A stretch of 64,000 nt of DNA from an uncultured Spartobacteria bacterium. GTDB lineage: Bacteria > Verrucomicrobiota > Verrucomicrobiia > Chthoniobacterales > Terrimicrobiaceae. Under the pieces are notes generated by a model. It had not been told where the DNA came from. It saw nothing but the letters and a program-made list of their open reading frames with translations, and did not search any database. Where the stretch lies: the NCBI GenBank assembly GCA_937960895.1, contig CALCJD010000013.1, positions 1 to 64,000 of the forward strand. The letters are read 5' to 3'. This document shows, piece after piece, positions 26,556 through 35,186 of the stretch (position 1 is its first letter; each line of letters begins with the position of its first letter). Made by a program: the position numbers and the translations under genes.

Positions 26556-27044
26556 ATGAACCAAATTTTCCCGGATGTCCACGATCCTTTGCCCCCCCTC
26601 CGACTGCGCGTGGATGTCCGCCGCCAGGTGATGGACGTCCTGCGGGGCGATCTTATTGAAAGAACCTATCCCGTCTCGACCTCCCGGTTTGGTCTCGGCA
26701 CGGAACCCGGCAGTTTCCGCACCCCGCTGGGACGGTTTCAGGTCTCCGAAAAATTCGGCGACGGCGCCCCGCTCGGCGCCGTTTTCAAGAGCCGTGTACC
26801 CACGGGGGAAATCGCCCCCCAAGGGGGCGACGAGGACCTGGTCCTGACCCGCATCCTCTGGCTCGACGGGCTCGATCCCGACAATGCCAACACCAAGGCA
26901 CGCTACATCTACATTCATGGGACCAACCACGAGGCCAAACTGGGCACTCCTTCCAGTCACGGATGCGTCCGGATGGCCAATGCGGACATCGCCGAATTGT
27001 TTCCCCTGGTTCCCGAAGGGACTCCGGTGGAAATCGTTGCATGA
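26556..27044 (+). CDS. L,D-transpeptidase-fold (YkuD) protein without signal peptide
   Basis: A 162-residue protein consisting only of a YkuD domain, the fold that makes 3-3 peptidoglycan cross-links or attaches proteins to peptidoglycan. It has the motif IHGTNHE and the catalytic SHGCVRMANADI with Cys near residue 144. The ATG at 26556 follows an AAGGAG site at 26539. No signal peptide is visible and the distance to asd leaves no room for one, so export by another route or a cytoplasmic role is possible. The family is common in Verrucomicrobiota, often with a signal peptide. Confidence 0.88.
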   Translation: MNQIFPDVHDPLPPLRLRVDVRRQVMDVLRGDLIERTYPVSTSRFGLGTEPGSFRTPLGRFQVSEKFGDGAPLGAVFKSRVPTGEIAPQGGDEDLVLTRILWLDGLDPDNANTKARYIYIHGTNHEAKLGTPSSHGCVRMANADIAELFPLVPEGTPVEIVA

Positions 27045-27068
27045 TTCTTATTGTCACTTTGTCCGAAT

Positions 27069-27097
27069 TTGACACATTCCGGCCAGCAACTTGCTAC
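27069..27097 (+). promoter_or_regulatory. Probable sigma-70-type promoter of the small lipoprotein gene
   Basis: A consensus TTGACA at 27069-27074 is followed after 17 bases by TGCTAC (27092-27097). The -35 is perfect and the -10 matches at three of six positions. The gene's strong AGGAGG ribosome site begins only a few bases later, so the 5' leader would be very short. Confidence 0.5.
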
Positions 27098-27114
27098 GAA
27101 AGGAGGGGAATACT

Positions 27115-27234
27115 GTGAAATTCGTCAAGATCGTCGCGACGGTGGCCTTTGCCGCCACGGCCCTGAGCCTGGGCGCCTGCGCCAGCAAGTCTCAGCCGGC
27201 TCCGCCGCCGGCCAGCATCGGCACCTCCAAGTAA
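27115..27234 (+). CDS. 39-residue predicted lipoprotein
   Basis: A GTG start at 27115 follows a near-perfect AGGAGGGGA site (27101-27109) with ideal spacing. The product has a lysine-containing n-region, a hydrophobic core and the lipobox LGAC (SLGACASKS). After processing, a mature peptide of about 18 residues (CASKSQPAPPP... to SK) would remain, rich in proline. It stands alone between its own promoter and a strong terminator. This resembles entericidin-like or other tiny outer-membrane lipoproteins, but no family is certain. Confidence 0.75.
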   Translation: MKFVKIVATVAFAATALSLGACASKSQPAPPPASIGTSK

Positions 27235-27257
27235 GCCGACTCTCAGGGTTTTTACAG

Positions 27258-27292
27258 CCGGACGGGTCTTCGGGCCCGTCCGGTTTTTTTTT
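27258..27292 (+). terminator. Strong rho-independent terminator
   Basis: CCGGACGGG (27258-27266) pairs perfectly with CCCGTCCGG (27275-27283) around an 8-base loop that contains a UUCG-like sequence. Nine T follow at 27284-27292. It ends the transcript of the 39-residue lipoprotein gene. Confidence 0.9.
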
Positions 27293-27332
27293 GTACGCCG
27301 TCGGCGGAAAGGCGGAAGTCCCCGCCGGGCGA

Positions 27333-27992
27333 TCAGGCGTCGTTGGTGCGCCGGGCGGCGGATCGGGACTTCCTCCACCCTTTGGGATGCGGGCTCACAT
27401 GGGGGTTGCCGGCGGCAAAGAATCTCCATGGCAGATCGACGGCCCGGGAAATGCCGACGCGGGGCGAGGCAATGACCTCAACCGTTTCGTCCGGATGAAA
27501 CGCATGGCTGGCGCACGCGCAGAGATCCCGTCCGTGGTCGGCACCCGTCACCCCGAGTGCCTGGGCCAGTTTTCCCGGACCGGAACAAAGCAGACGCAGA
27601 TCCGTCCTGCCCCTCGCCCGCTGCATTTCCTCCACGCCGGTCAGCGGCTCCAGCGCGCGAATCAACACAAACCCGCTGCGCCGTCCCTTCACCAGCACGT
27701 TCAGCATCCAGTGCATGCCGTAGTTGAAATACACATACGCCGTGCCCTCCCGATGCGCGGCGACAAAGGCCCTCGCACTCGGACGAAACCAGGTGTGGCA
27801 GGCCTCGTCGTCCTCGGAATCATAAGCCTCCGTTTCCAGCACCCGCCCGCTGCGGTTGCCCCACTGAAGCCGGCACCCCACCAGCGCACGCGCACACGTC
27901 ACGGGATCACTGCGAAAAAACGATCTCGTCAGCACGGCGGAACAGGGCCGGTTGAAGTCAAGGGGCCGGTCATGACCGGAACGTACAAGCAT
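27333..27992 (-). CDS. DNA-3-methyladenine glycosylase (AAG/MPG family)
   Basis: Removes alkylated and deaminated purines from DNA in base-excision repair. The 219-residue product matches the AAG fold: LTRSFFRSDPVTCARALVG, the catalytic GRVLETEAYDSEDDEACH with the water-activating Glu, and the intercalating-tyrosine region AYVYFNYGMHWMLNVL. Then come GFVLIRALEPL, GPGKLAQALGV and the C-terminal SPRVGISRAVDLPWRFF. ATG 27992 (reading MLVRSGHD) is chosen; the longer open frame upstream overlaps the opposite PPK2 gene. Confidence 0.93.
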   Translation of the reverse strand: MLVRSGHDRPLDFNRPCSAVLTRSFFRSDPVTCARALVGCRLQWGNRSGRVLETEAYDSEDDEACHTWFRPSARAFVAAHREGTAYVYFNYGMHWMLNVLVKGRRSGFVLIRALEPLTGVEEMQRARGRTDLRLLCSGPGKLAQALGVTGADHGRDLCACASHAFHPDETVEVIASPRVGISRAVDLPWRFFAAGNPHVSPHPKGWRKSRSAARRTNDA

Positions 27993-28101
27993 GACGCGCC
28001 GTCCGGGGCAAACGCAATCCGGCGCGCCGGACTCGGGCGGGGACCCCGCCGCGCCGCCAGAGAAGAAGTGCTTTTTCCGGTCCGCCCGATATCCTTCCGC
28101 C

Positions 28102-28967
28102 ATGGACCACTCCCCGTTCCTCATCCGTCCCCGGCAAAAGGTCAGCCTGCAAAACCATGACCCGCGTTTCCACGGCGACTTCAAGGACAAGGGGGCCGCG
28201 AAAAAACGTCTCGAGAAAGACATCGTCCGCCTGAGGGAACTGCAGGACGTTTTTTACGCGGCGGATTCCCATTCCCTTCTCATCATCCTTCAGGCGATGG
28301 ACGCCGCCGGAAAGGACGGGGTGATCAAACATGTCATGAGCGGGCTGAATCCGCAGGGTTGCCGGGTCACCTCCTTCAGGGCCCCCTCCCACCGTGAACT
28401 CGACCACGACTATCTCTGGCGCTGCAAACTCTCCCTGCCGGAACGCGGACAGATCGGCATCTTCAACCGTTCTTATTACGAAGAAGTCCTGGTGGTGCGG
28501 GTCCACCCGGAACTGCTCGCCGCACAAAAGCTTCCCAAAATCCCGGAAGGGGACGCCCTTTGGACACGGCGCTACCGGGAGATCAACAACTTCGAAAAAT
28601 ACCTCACCGACAACGGAACCCGGATCCTCAAGTTTTTCCTGCACCTCTCCCGGGAGGAGCAAAAGGAACGTTTCCTGGACCGCATCACCAGGCGCGAGAA
28701 GAACTGGAAATTCTCCCTCTCCGACGTGCGGGAGCGTCAGCATTGGGACGCCTACCAGCGGGCCTACGAAGAGATGCTCTCGCACACCAGCACGCGCCAT
28801 GCGCCCTGGTATGTCATCCTCGCCGACCGCAAATGGTTCACCCGTATCGCCATCGCCAACATTATCGTGAAAACCCTTGAATCCCTGAGGCTGCGCTACC
28901 CCACGCTGAGTGAACCCAGCGCGCACAGCTCGAGGAAGCCAGAAAAGCGCTGCTCGCGGAGAGTTGA
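28102..28967 (+). pseudogene. PPK2-family polyphosphate kinase with a probable 1-bp deletion near the 3' end
   Basis: PPK2 enzymes transfer phosphate between polyphosphate and nucleotides. The product shows the P-loop-like LQAMDAAGKDGVIKHVMSGL, the lid SYYEEVLVVRVHPE and HAPWYVILADRKWFTR. After ...LRLRYPTLSEP the written frame reads through 67 unrelated residues to 29118 and overlaps the next gene. The family-like end QRAQLEEARKALLAES sits in the next frame with a stop at 28965-28967. One extra C in the C-run at 28915-28917 would join them, giving about 289 residues. ATG 28102 is the chosen start. Core catalysis is probably intact even as written. Confidence 0.85.
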
Positions 28968-29107
28968 TAGGCCCTGTTTTCCGGCCCAGGACCCAGCTCG
29001 GACGTCGGGGATGCTGCAAGGAGCCCCTCTGAACGAACCTCCCTTTCTTCAACCCTCCCGGCGGTCTTTGCATTCCTTGTCGAGCGCCCTCCACCCGGGC
29101 CACGCCT

Positions 29108-29764
29108 TCAGCGCCTGATTCGACGGCGTGCGGCCGCGGCCAGAACCCCCGCCGCCGTCAGCAGACCCGAAGAGGGCTCGGGAACCGTGCTGAACTGAAT
29201 GGAACTCGCCTCAACGAAGAAGGCGGCGTTTCCTCCTCCGATGACAACTTGGATGCTGTTCAGCTTGCTGCCAAAACCCGGCGCGTAGTTGTCAAACTGC
29301 GTGATATCCAGGAAGAGGGATTGGGTTGTGTCCGTGGACTGAAGCACCGTGGACCCGGCGATTTGCCCAAAGTCGGCATCGCCGAGCAGAACCACGAGCG
29401 TCGGAGTGCCCACGATCTTGCTGACGTCGAGTTGAAAGAAGGTATGGTCGGAAAGATCGATCTCAAAACCGAGGTAGTCGATCTGCACATTGGCCGTCCC
29501 CGGGTCTCCATCGCCGCCGGCATCCACCACAAAAACGCCGGCAAGCACCTGGCTGACGATCGAAAACGCCCCGGTTGCCTGAACGCTGATCTGACGGTCC
29601 ATACCGTTCCCGATGTCGGTGATGACCGAACTCGGCGGCTCCGGTGCGGTGACTTCGCTGGTGCTGTCGAGGAATCCATCGATGAGGATCTGCGCCGACG
29701 CGGGGCACGGAACGGACAACAACCCGGCAACCAGCATGGCGGAAGCGGCGAGGATCGGTCTCAT
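29108..29764 (-). CDS. Secreted PEP-CTERM-sorted protein
   Basis: A 218-residue protein with a clear signal peptide (RPILAASAMLVAGLLSVP...ASA). An all-beta body follows, then a C-terminal sorting tag: VPEPSS, a hydrophobic stretch LLTAAGVLAAAA and the basic end RRRIRR. Such proteins are cut and anchored by exosortase and are often tied to exopolysaccharide. The body (DGFLDSTSEVTAPE... and FEIDLSDHTFFQLDVSK) is not an enzyme I recognise. No exosortase is in the window. A TTGACA at about 29793-29798 on this strand may be its -35 box; no good ribosome site is visible. Confidence 0.85.
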   Translation of the reverse strand: MRPILAASAMLVAGLLSVPCPASAQILIDGFLDSTSEVTAPEPPSSVITDIGNGMDRQISVQATGAFSIVSQVLAGVFVVDAGGDGDPGTANVQIDYLGFEIDLSDHTFFQLDVSKIVGTPTLVVLLGDADFGQIAGSTVLQSTDTTQSLFLDITQFDNYAPGFGSKLNSIQVVIGGGNAAFFVEASSIQFSTVPEPSSGLLTAAGVLAAAARRRIRR

Positions 29765-30091
29765 GGCCGTAAGATTAGTAGTCCTTCGTCCTTTGTCAAA
29801 GCGCCATCCTCGAGGCTCCTTGCAGGAGGGAGGTTTGGAAACAACGAGCGGAAGGCTCTGTCTGGTGCGGCGCCCTTATGCCCAAATATCCAAGTCAGGG
29901 CATCTGAGTCACTTGGACCAAAACCGGTTTCCCCAAGACTCTCGTTCTCCCGCAACGGGAAAGCAAACGGCGCCTTTCTCAGAAAAACATCGCACCATGC
30001 GCCATTCGCCTGAATGTTCGGAGGCCTCCCCCGGAAAGGAGGGCTTATTGTCAAGCAAAGGACGCCTTAGGTCGTCCCCTGCGACAGGCAT
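29765..30091. other. 327-base spacer between the PEP-CTERM gene and the GT4 gene
   Basis: No plausible gene in any frame. It must contain the PEP-CTERM gene's promoter (a minus-strand TTGACA sits at about 29793-29798, and another at about 30050-30055) and the 3' end region of the glycosyltransferase. GC content appears lower than in the flanking genes. The imperfect inverted repeat CCTCC/GGAGG around 30027-30045 could be a terminator for the glycosyltransferase. Confidence 0.35.
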
Positions 30092-31378
30092 TCATCCTTC
30101 GCCGAAGATCTTGGCGATGCGGCCGGCGAGTTTGCGGCGGGCGACGGAGTAGGAGAAGAATTTTCGGCCCAGATCGTAGTTGATGGCCGCCCATTCGTCA
30201 CGCAGGGCCTTGTTGCGCAGGATCTCGCGGGTTTGTTCGACGACTTCGTTTGTCACCAGCATGGACATTTCGATGGTCTTGAAACCCAGCGGATCAATAT
30301 CGCGGGCGTAAACCGCGTAGGTGTTCACCACGACCGGTTTTCCAAAGTAGACGGCCTCGAGAAAGGCGTTGCCGAAGCCTTCGTAATAACTCGGATACGT
30401 CACCAGATCGGCATGCGGGTAGATGTCGAAGAGCGTGTAGGTCTTGCGTCCTTCCGCATTGACCCCGCGCACTTCGCTGATGCGGTCGGCGATGAAAAGC
30501 GCCTCGATGCCGGCGTCGGCAATGCGATCCTGCAGCAGTTTTACATAGGCGTCGCCCTCGTCTCCGGCCGGATGGGAAAGGATCAGCTTGAGGCGCGGTT
30601 CCTTCAGGCGGCGGAGCAGTTCGATGGCGTGCTCGATGCCCTTGCGGGCGACCAGGCGGGTGGGCTGCAGCACGAGAATGTCATCGTCGGAAACACCGAT
30701 CTCCCGGCGAAAATCCGCGGAGTATTCGTCGATCTGCGGCGGAGGCGTTTCGAAGTCGATGACATTGGGAATCACCGTGGACGACTGTCCATAGCGCCGG
30801 GCGAGTTCCTTCTGCTGCATGGAATTGATCACCACGTGTTCGAGCTTGGGGATGGTGGGAGGAAAGGCCGCCGCCAGATAATCGGCGGCCGAGGTTACGG
30901 TGAAGCGCTCGCGTTCCCAGGCGAAGTCGTGGTGATGGGCGATGGCGGGCAGCCCGGTCTCGGCCAGCACTTCGGTGACAGCCAGTCCCAGCGGGACGTG
31001 CATGGGGATGGCCAGCACGTTTTGCGGGATGAGCAGTTCGATCTCAAAGCGCTTGATGAAGTGGTAGATCGAATCCTTCAGGCCCTCCTTCAACTCGTGA
31101 ACCCGGTTGGTGATTTCCCGCGACCGGGTGGTCTGGCCGAAGAGCTGGGACTGCACCTTCAGCACCTCGGGATGATTAAAAAACGCCAGGGGATCCAGAT
31201 GACTCACCTCCGCCGGCTTGCCGAGCAGACCCGCCATCCAGAAACACCGCGCGCCTTCCGCCTCCAGAATCGACGCCCATTTGGCGGCCTCCAGTGTGAC
31301 CCCGTCCGTGCCGTGAAAGCGGGTGGAAAGAAATCCGATGCGTTTGGGAAAACGGGCGAGAGGAACAACGAGCTTCAT
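30092..31378 (-). CDS. GT4 glycosyltransferase, possibly glucosylglycerate-type solute synthesis
   Basis: A 428-residue GT-B enzyme. It has an N-terminal acceptor domain starting RIGFLSTRFHGTDGVTLE with the glycine loop. The C-terminal donor domain shows LVLQPTRLVARKGIEHAIEL and YPSYYEGFGNAFLEAVYF with the E-x7-E motif. The N-terminal half (ELLIPQNVLAIPMHVPLGLA, IAHHHDFAWERERF) resembles glycosyltransferases linked to mannosylglucosylglycerate or glucosylglycerate. This is a suggestion drawn from the divergent glycoside phosphorylase 40 bases away and the trehalose gene beyond it. Activity is otherwise unproven. ATG 31378 is preferred over the longer frame because that would cross the divergent gene's start. 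Confidence 0.8.
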   Translation of the reverse strand: MKLVVPLARFPKRIGFLSTRFHGTDGVTLEAAKWASILEAEGARCFWMAGLLGKPAEVSHLDPLAFFNHPEVLKVQSQLFGQTTRSREITNRVHELKEGLKDSIYHFIKRFEIELLIPQNVLAIPMHVPLGLAVTEVLAETGLPAIAHHHDFAWERERFTVTSAADYLAAAFPPTIPKLEHVVINSMQQKELARRYGQSSTVIPNVIDFETPPPQIDEYSADFRREIGVSDDDILVLQPTRLVARKGIEHAIELLRRLKEPRLKLILSHPAGDEGDAYVKLLQDRIADAGIEALFIADRISEVRGVNAEGRKTYTLFDIYPHADLVTYPSYYEGFGNAFLEAVYFGKPVVVNTYAVYARDIDPLGFKTIEMSMLVTNEVVEQTREILRNKALRDEWAAINYDLGRKFFSYSVARRKLAGRIAKIFGEG

Positions 31379-31418
31379 GGGGTTTGGCGTTGGGCAAATT
31401 ATGTGAGAAATTCCGGGA

Positions 31419-33113
31419 GTGAACCCGAGCATACGTGAACATTTGATTTTTCTCTATGGCGAATCCGCGGCCGGGCCGCTCGTGCAGGAAATGGAAACTC
31501 TCCTCACCCGGGTTCGCTCGGAACTCGCCTCCTCCCCCCGTCCGCCCCTTGCCCGTCCCGGTCCGCAGGACTGCATGCTCATCACGTATGGCGATCAGGT
31601 TTCCACAGACGACGAAGCCCCGCTGCGCACCCTCGGTAAATTTCTGGCCCGGCATGCGGCGGACACGGTCACCGCGGTGCACATCCTGCCCTTTTACCCG
31701 AGTTCCTCCGACGACGGGTTCTCCGTGATGGATTATTACGCGGTGGATCCGGCCTTGGGCACCTGGGAGGACATCGCGGCTCTGGGCCGGTTGTTCCGGC
31801 TGATGTTTGACGCCGTCTTCAATCACGCTTCGGCACAAGGAGTCTGGTTCCAAAAATTCCTCCGTCAGGAACCCGGCTGGGAGGAGGCGTTTTTCACGGT
31901 GACGGGACATCCCGATCTCTCCCAGGTCGTCCGTCCGCGGGCGCTCCCCCTTCTCACCGAGTTCTCCACGGTGCGGGGTCCGCGCAAGGTCTGGACCACC
32001 TTCAGCGCGGACCAGGTCGATCTCAATCTCGGCGATCCCCGGATGCTGCTGCGTCTTCTCGAGGTGCTGTTTTTTTATCTCCGTCACGGCGCCGCATACA
32101 TCCGGCTCGACGCCATCGCCTTTCTCTGGAAGATCCCCGGCACCCGCTGCATCCATCTGGAACAAACCCATCGCATCATCCGGCTGATGCGCGCCGCCAT
32201 TGACGATGTCGCGCCGGGGGTGCAGATCATCACCGAAACGAACGTTCCGCACGCGGACAACATCTCCTATTTCGGCAACGGACAGAACGAGGCGCACCTC
32301 GTGTACAATTTCGCCCTGCCTCCGCTCACCTTTCACACCTTTCGGGCGGGAGACGCCACCGCCCTGCGACGCTGGGCCGCCACGCTGGAACTTCCCTCCC
32401 CGCACGCCACGTTTTTCAATTTCCTCGCCTCCCACGACGGCATCGGACTGAATCCGGCCCGCGGCATCCTTGAGGACACCGAAATCGACGCCCTGGTCGC
32501 GACCGCGCTCGCCCACGACGGGTATGTGTCCTACAAAAACAATCCGGACGGCACCAAGAGTCCCTACGAACTCAACATCAGCTATTTCGACGCCCTTTCG
32601 AATCCCCGCGGCAACGAACCGTCCGATCTTCAGGTTGCCCGGTTCCTCGCCGCCCATGCCATCCTTCTCGCGCTACGCGGTCTGCCGGGCATTTATTTCC
32701 ACTCCCTCTTTGGTTCCCGTGGAGACCGCGCCGGAGCCGAGGCCAGCGGAATCCGCCGGCGGATCAACCGCAAAAAGCTCCGCCTCGCCGACCTGGAAGG
32801 CGAGCTTCGCGATCCCGAAAGTCTGCGCAGCCGCGTCTTTTCCGGACTGCAAACCATGCTCCGCATCCGGGCGGCCCAGCCGGCTCTCAGTCCCTTCTCG
32901 GGTCAATCGATCCCGGACGCCCCGGCCGAGCTGTTTGTGGTGGAACGCAGCGCGGACGCCTCGCGCGTATTGGTCGTGGTCAACATCACCGCCCGTCCGC
33001 AGAGCTATGCGTTGCCCAAAGGCGCGTGGAGCCCCCTGCTGGCCCGGGATTGCCACATGTCGGCGGGAACGCTGGAGCTTCCTCCTTACGGGGTTTGCTG
33101 GCTGGCCGGTTGA
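31419..33113 (+). CDS. GH13 sucrose-phosphorylase-family enzyme, probably glucosylglycerate phosphorylase
   Basis: A 564-residue alpha-glucan-type phosphorylase. It has the TIM-barrel entry LITYGDQVSTDD, HILPFYPSSSDDGFSVMDYY, the nucleophile in YIRLDAIAFLWK, the acid/base in IITETNVPHADN and the transition-state residues in NFLASHDGIGLNPARG. This matches subfamily GH13_18, which phosphorolyses sucrose, sucrose-6-phosphate or glucosylglycerate. The divergent GT4 suggests an osmolyte cycle rather than sucrose use. The GTG at 31419 has no clear ribosome site, and the ATG at 31401 is followed at once by a stop. Confidence 0.85.
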   Translation: MNPSIREHLIFLYGESAAGPLVQEMETLLTRVRSELASSPRPPLARPGPQDCMLITYGDQVSTDDEAPLRTLGKFLARHAADTVTAVHILPFYPSSSDDGFSVMDYYAVDPALGTWEDIAALGRLFRLMFDAVFNHASAQGVWFQKFLRQEPGWEEAFFTVTGHPDLSQVVRPRALPLLTEFSTVRGPRKVWTTFSADQVDLNLGDPRMLLRLLEVLFFYLRHGAAYIRLDAIAFLWKIPGTRCIHLEQTHRIIRLMRAAIDDVAPGVQIITETNVPHADNISYFGNGQNEAHLVYNFALPPLTFHTFRAGDATALRRWAATLELPSPHATFFNFLASHDGIGLNPARGILEDTEIDALVATALAHDGYVSYKNNPDGTKSPYELNISYFDALSNPRGNEPSDLQVARFLAAHAILLALRGLPGIYFHSLFGSRGDRAGAEASGIRRRINRKKLRLADLEGELRDPESLRSRVFSGLQTMLRIRAAQPALSPFSGQSIPDAPAELFVVERSADASRVLVVVNITARPQSYALPKGAWSPLLARDCHMSAGTLELPPYGVCWLAG

Positions 33114-33148
33114 TTTGGGAAAACGTGCACACCGGTTGTCGCATGGCA

Positions 33149-33164
33149 GGGCGACAAGTCGCCC
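33149..33164. repeat. Perfect 7-bp inverted repeat between convergent genes
   Basis: GGGCGAC and GTCGCCC are separated by only AA, in the 54-base gap between the ends of the phosphorylase and treZ genes. It may be part of a bidirectional terminator; there is no T-run. Confidence 0.4.
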
Positions 33165-33167
33165 GGA

Positions 33168-35012
33168 TCAGTCGGATTTCCTCCGCAGCAGGATCGCTTC
33201 CTGGACGGGGAATTGCAGGCGCCCGGACCCCGACCAGGCGGACGTTCCCGATCCGCCGAATCGCGACTCCTCGCTGGAGAGAAGGAGTTCGTAATCCCCT
33301 GCCGGGCGTTCGCCTGAGGCACCGGGATGCAGGACAAAGAGAAGAAGGTAGTCCGCGGAGCGGCATCCCGCGGACTCCTCATGTCGTCCCCCACGGATTG
33401 GCGTCGGGGAATCGAAACTCAGGATTCCGATTTCGTCCTGCATCCGGACGCTCCAGCTGGTGCGGTCCACGGGGCGAAAGGCGGACTCCCTTTGACGGAG
33501 GTGCAGGCCTTCGCGATACAGGGCGAGCAGCCCGGCATGAGGCGGGCGGTCCGTTTCGTCCCAGCGAAGTTTCGAGCGCCGGAATGTTTCCTCCGCCTGC
33601 GGGTCGGGAATGCGGGCGCGACCGGCCGGATCGGAAAACTCCGGGAAGCAGGCAAACTCCCGCCGGCGGCCTTCGGTCACCGCCCGGCCCAGGTCGCTGT
33701 GGTGATCGCAGAAAAACAGAAAAGGCGAAGCGGCGCCCCATTCCTGTCCCATGAAGAGCATCGGCGTGTAGGGACTCAGGCAGAGGAGCAAGGACAGCGC
33801 CCGATAGGCCGCCGGTTCGATGTTCGCGCCGATCCGTTCGCCCAGGGCGCGGTTGCCGGTCTGATCGTGATTGGAAAGGCAATGCACAAAACAGGAGGGG
33901 GGAAATTTTTTCGGATCGGTTCCGCGGGGCCGTCCCTGGGACGGCGACGGTTGTCCGCGATAAAGCCAGCCGTGGTCGAGGCATTCGATCAGTTCGGACA
34001 GCGTTCCGCGAAAATCCTGAAAGTAGGCCTGCCGCTCCCGGGTCTGCGACACGCGGACGGCGTGATGAAAATCATCCGCCCACACGCCGTGAAAATGCAG
34101 TCCGTTTTCGTCGAGCACCCGAACGTCGTTCCGGCTGTCCTCCGCGATGGCATAACCTCCCCGGGCGCGCACCGCGGCGGTCATTTCCGCCAGAATATGA
34201 CAAGGGGAGTCGTCGGCGATTTCATGGGTGGCATCGAAGCGGAAACCGTCGATGTGAAACTCCTCCATCCAATAGACGGGATTGCCGAGAAAAAACTCCC
34301 GCACCGCCTCGTGGTCCTCGTCATCGAAGTTGAACCCATCCCCCCACGGCGTGTGATGCCGGCGGCAGAAGTATTGCGAACCGTAGGCGCCGAGGCAGTT
34401 GCCGTCGGGCCCGAGATGATTGTACACCACGTCCAGAATCACCGCCAGGCCCTCCCGATGGGCGGCCTCCACCAGCGCGCGGAAATCATCCGGACTCCCA
34501 TAAACCCGCGCCGGCGCGTAAATCAGCACTCCGTCGTAGCCCCAGTTGCGGCTCCCGGGAAAATCGGCGACGGGCATGATTTCGACTGCTGTCACGCCGA
34601 GTTTGCGCAGGTGCGGGAGGCGTTTGATCGCGGACCGAAACGTTCCCTCTTCGGTGAAGGTTCCCACGTGCAACTCGTAAATGACCACATCGCGAAAATC
34701 GGGTCGTCGCCAGCCGGCGTCCCTCCAGACATACGCTCCGGGATCCACCACGAGCGATTTGCCGTGCACATCGTCCGCCTGCGCCCGCGAGGCCGGATCC
34801 GGAAGCACCGGACCGCCCAGACAGAATCCATAAGCGTCCCCCGCGCGGCCGTCGGGATCGTGCCCTTCGAAGTACCCGCGGCCTCGATTTTTGAGTTCCA
34901 GACGTCGCGTCACTCCTTCCCTCGAAGTGATTTCCACATCGACCTTCCGGGCCTTGGGCGCCCAGATTCGGTAAAATACTCCGTCCTTCCCGCAGATTGC
35001 TCCGACTTTCAT
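33168..35012 (-). CDS. treZ: Malto-oligosyltrehalose trehalohydrolase
   Basis: Releases trehalose from maltooligosyl-trehalose, the last step of the TreY-TreZ route from glycogen. The 614-residue product has an N-terminal carbohydrate-binding beta domain, then a GH13 barrel. Motifs are VIYELHVGTFTEEGTF, VEIMPVADFPGSRNWGYDGV, VILDVVYNHLGPDGN, the nucleophile in DGFRFDATHEI, the acid/base in AIAEDSRND, and LSNHDQTGNRALGER. No treY is in the window. Glycogen phosphorylase lies about 22 kb away. The gene faces the phosphorylase end-to-end. Confidence 0.95.
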   Translation of the reverse strand: MKVGAICGKDGVFYRIWAPKARKVDVEITSREGVTRRLELKNRGRGYFEGHDPDGRAGDAYGFCLGGPVLPDPASRAQADDVHGKSLVVDPGAYVWRDAGWRRPDFRDVVIYELHVGTFTEEGTFRSAIKRLPHLRKLGVTAVEIMPVADFPGSRNWGYDGVLIYAPARVYGSPDDFRALVEAAHREGLAVILDVVYNHLGPDGNCLGAYGSQYFCRRHHTPWGDGFNFDDEDHEAVREFFLGNPVYWMEEFHIDGFRFDATHEIADDSPCHILAEMTAAVRARGGYAIAEDSRNDVRVLDENGLHFHGVWADDFHHAVRVSQTRERQAYFQDFRGTLSELIECLDHGWLYRGQPSPSQGRPRGTDPKKFPPSCFVHCLSNHDQTGNRALGERIGANIEPAAYRALSLLLCLSPYTPMLFMGQEWGAASPFLFFCDHHSDLGRAVTEGRRREFACFPEFSDPAGRARIPDPQAEETFRRSKLRWDETDRPPHAGLLALYREGLHLRQRESAFRPVDRTSWSVRMQDEIGILSFDSPTPIRGGRHEESAGCRSADYLLLFVLHPGASGERPAGDYELLLSSEESRFGGSGTSAWSGSGRLQFPVQEAILLRRKSD

Positions 35013-35186
35013 TCCGGGGACTTAAGCCGGGATGCGGGGAAATGACAGTTGCATTTGCCCTGACCTCCGCATAGGGCGCTCCCTGATGGGGGATGGGGGA
35101 TCCTCTGATGCGCCAATCGTCAGGCGCACCGATTTCCGGCGGACGTTCCGAAGGCTAAGGTGACGCTGAACAACACGCAGGAACCC

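Noticed and set aside
28968..29118. C-terminal tail of PPK2 as a real 50-residue extension
   Set aside because: It overlaps the PEP-CTERM gene, and the family-like end lies in the next frame.
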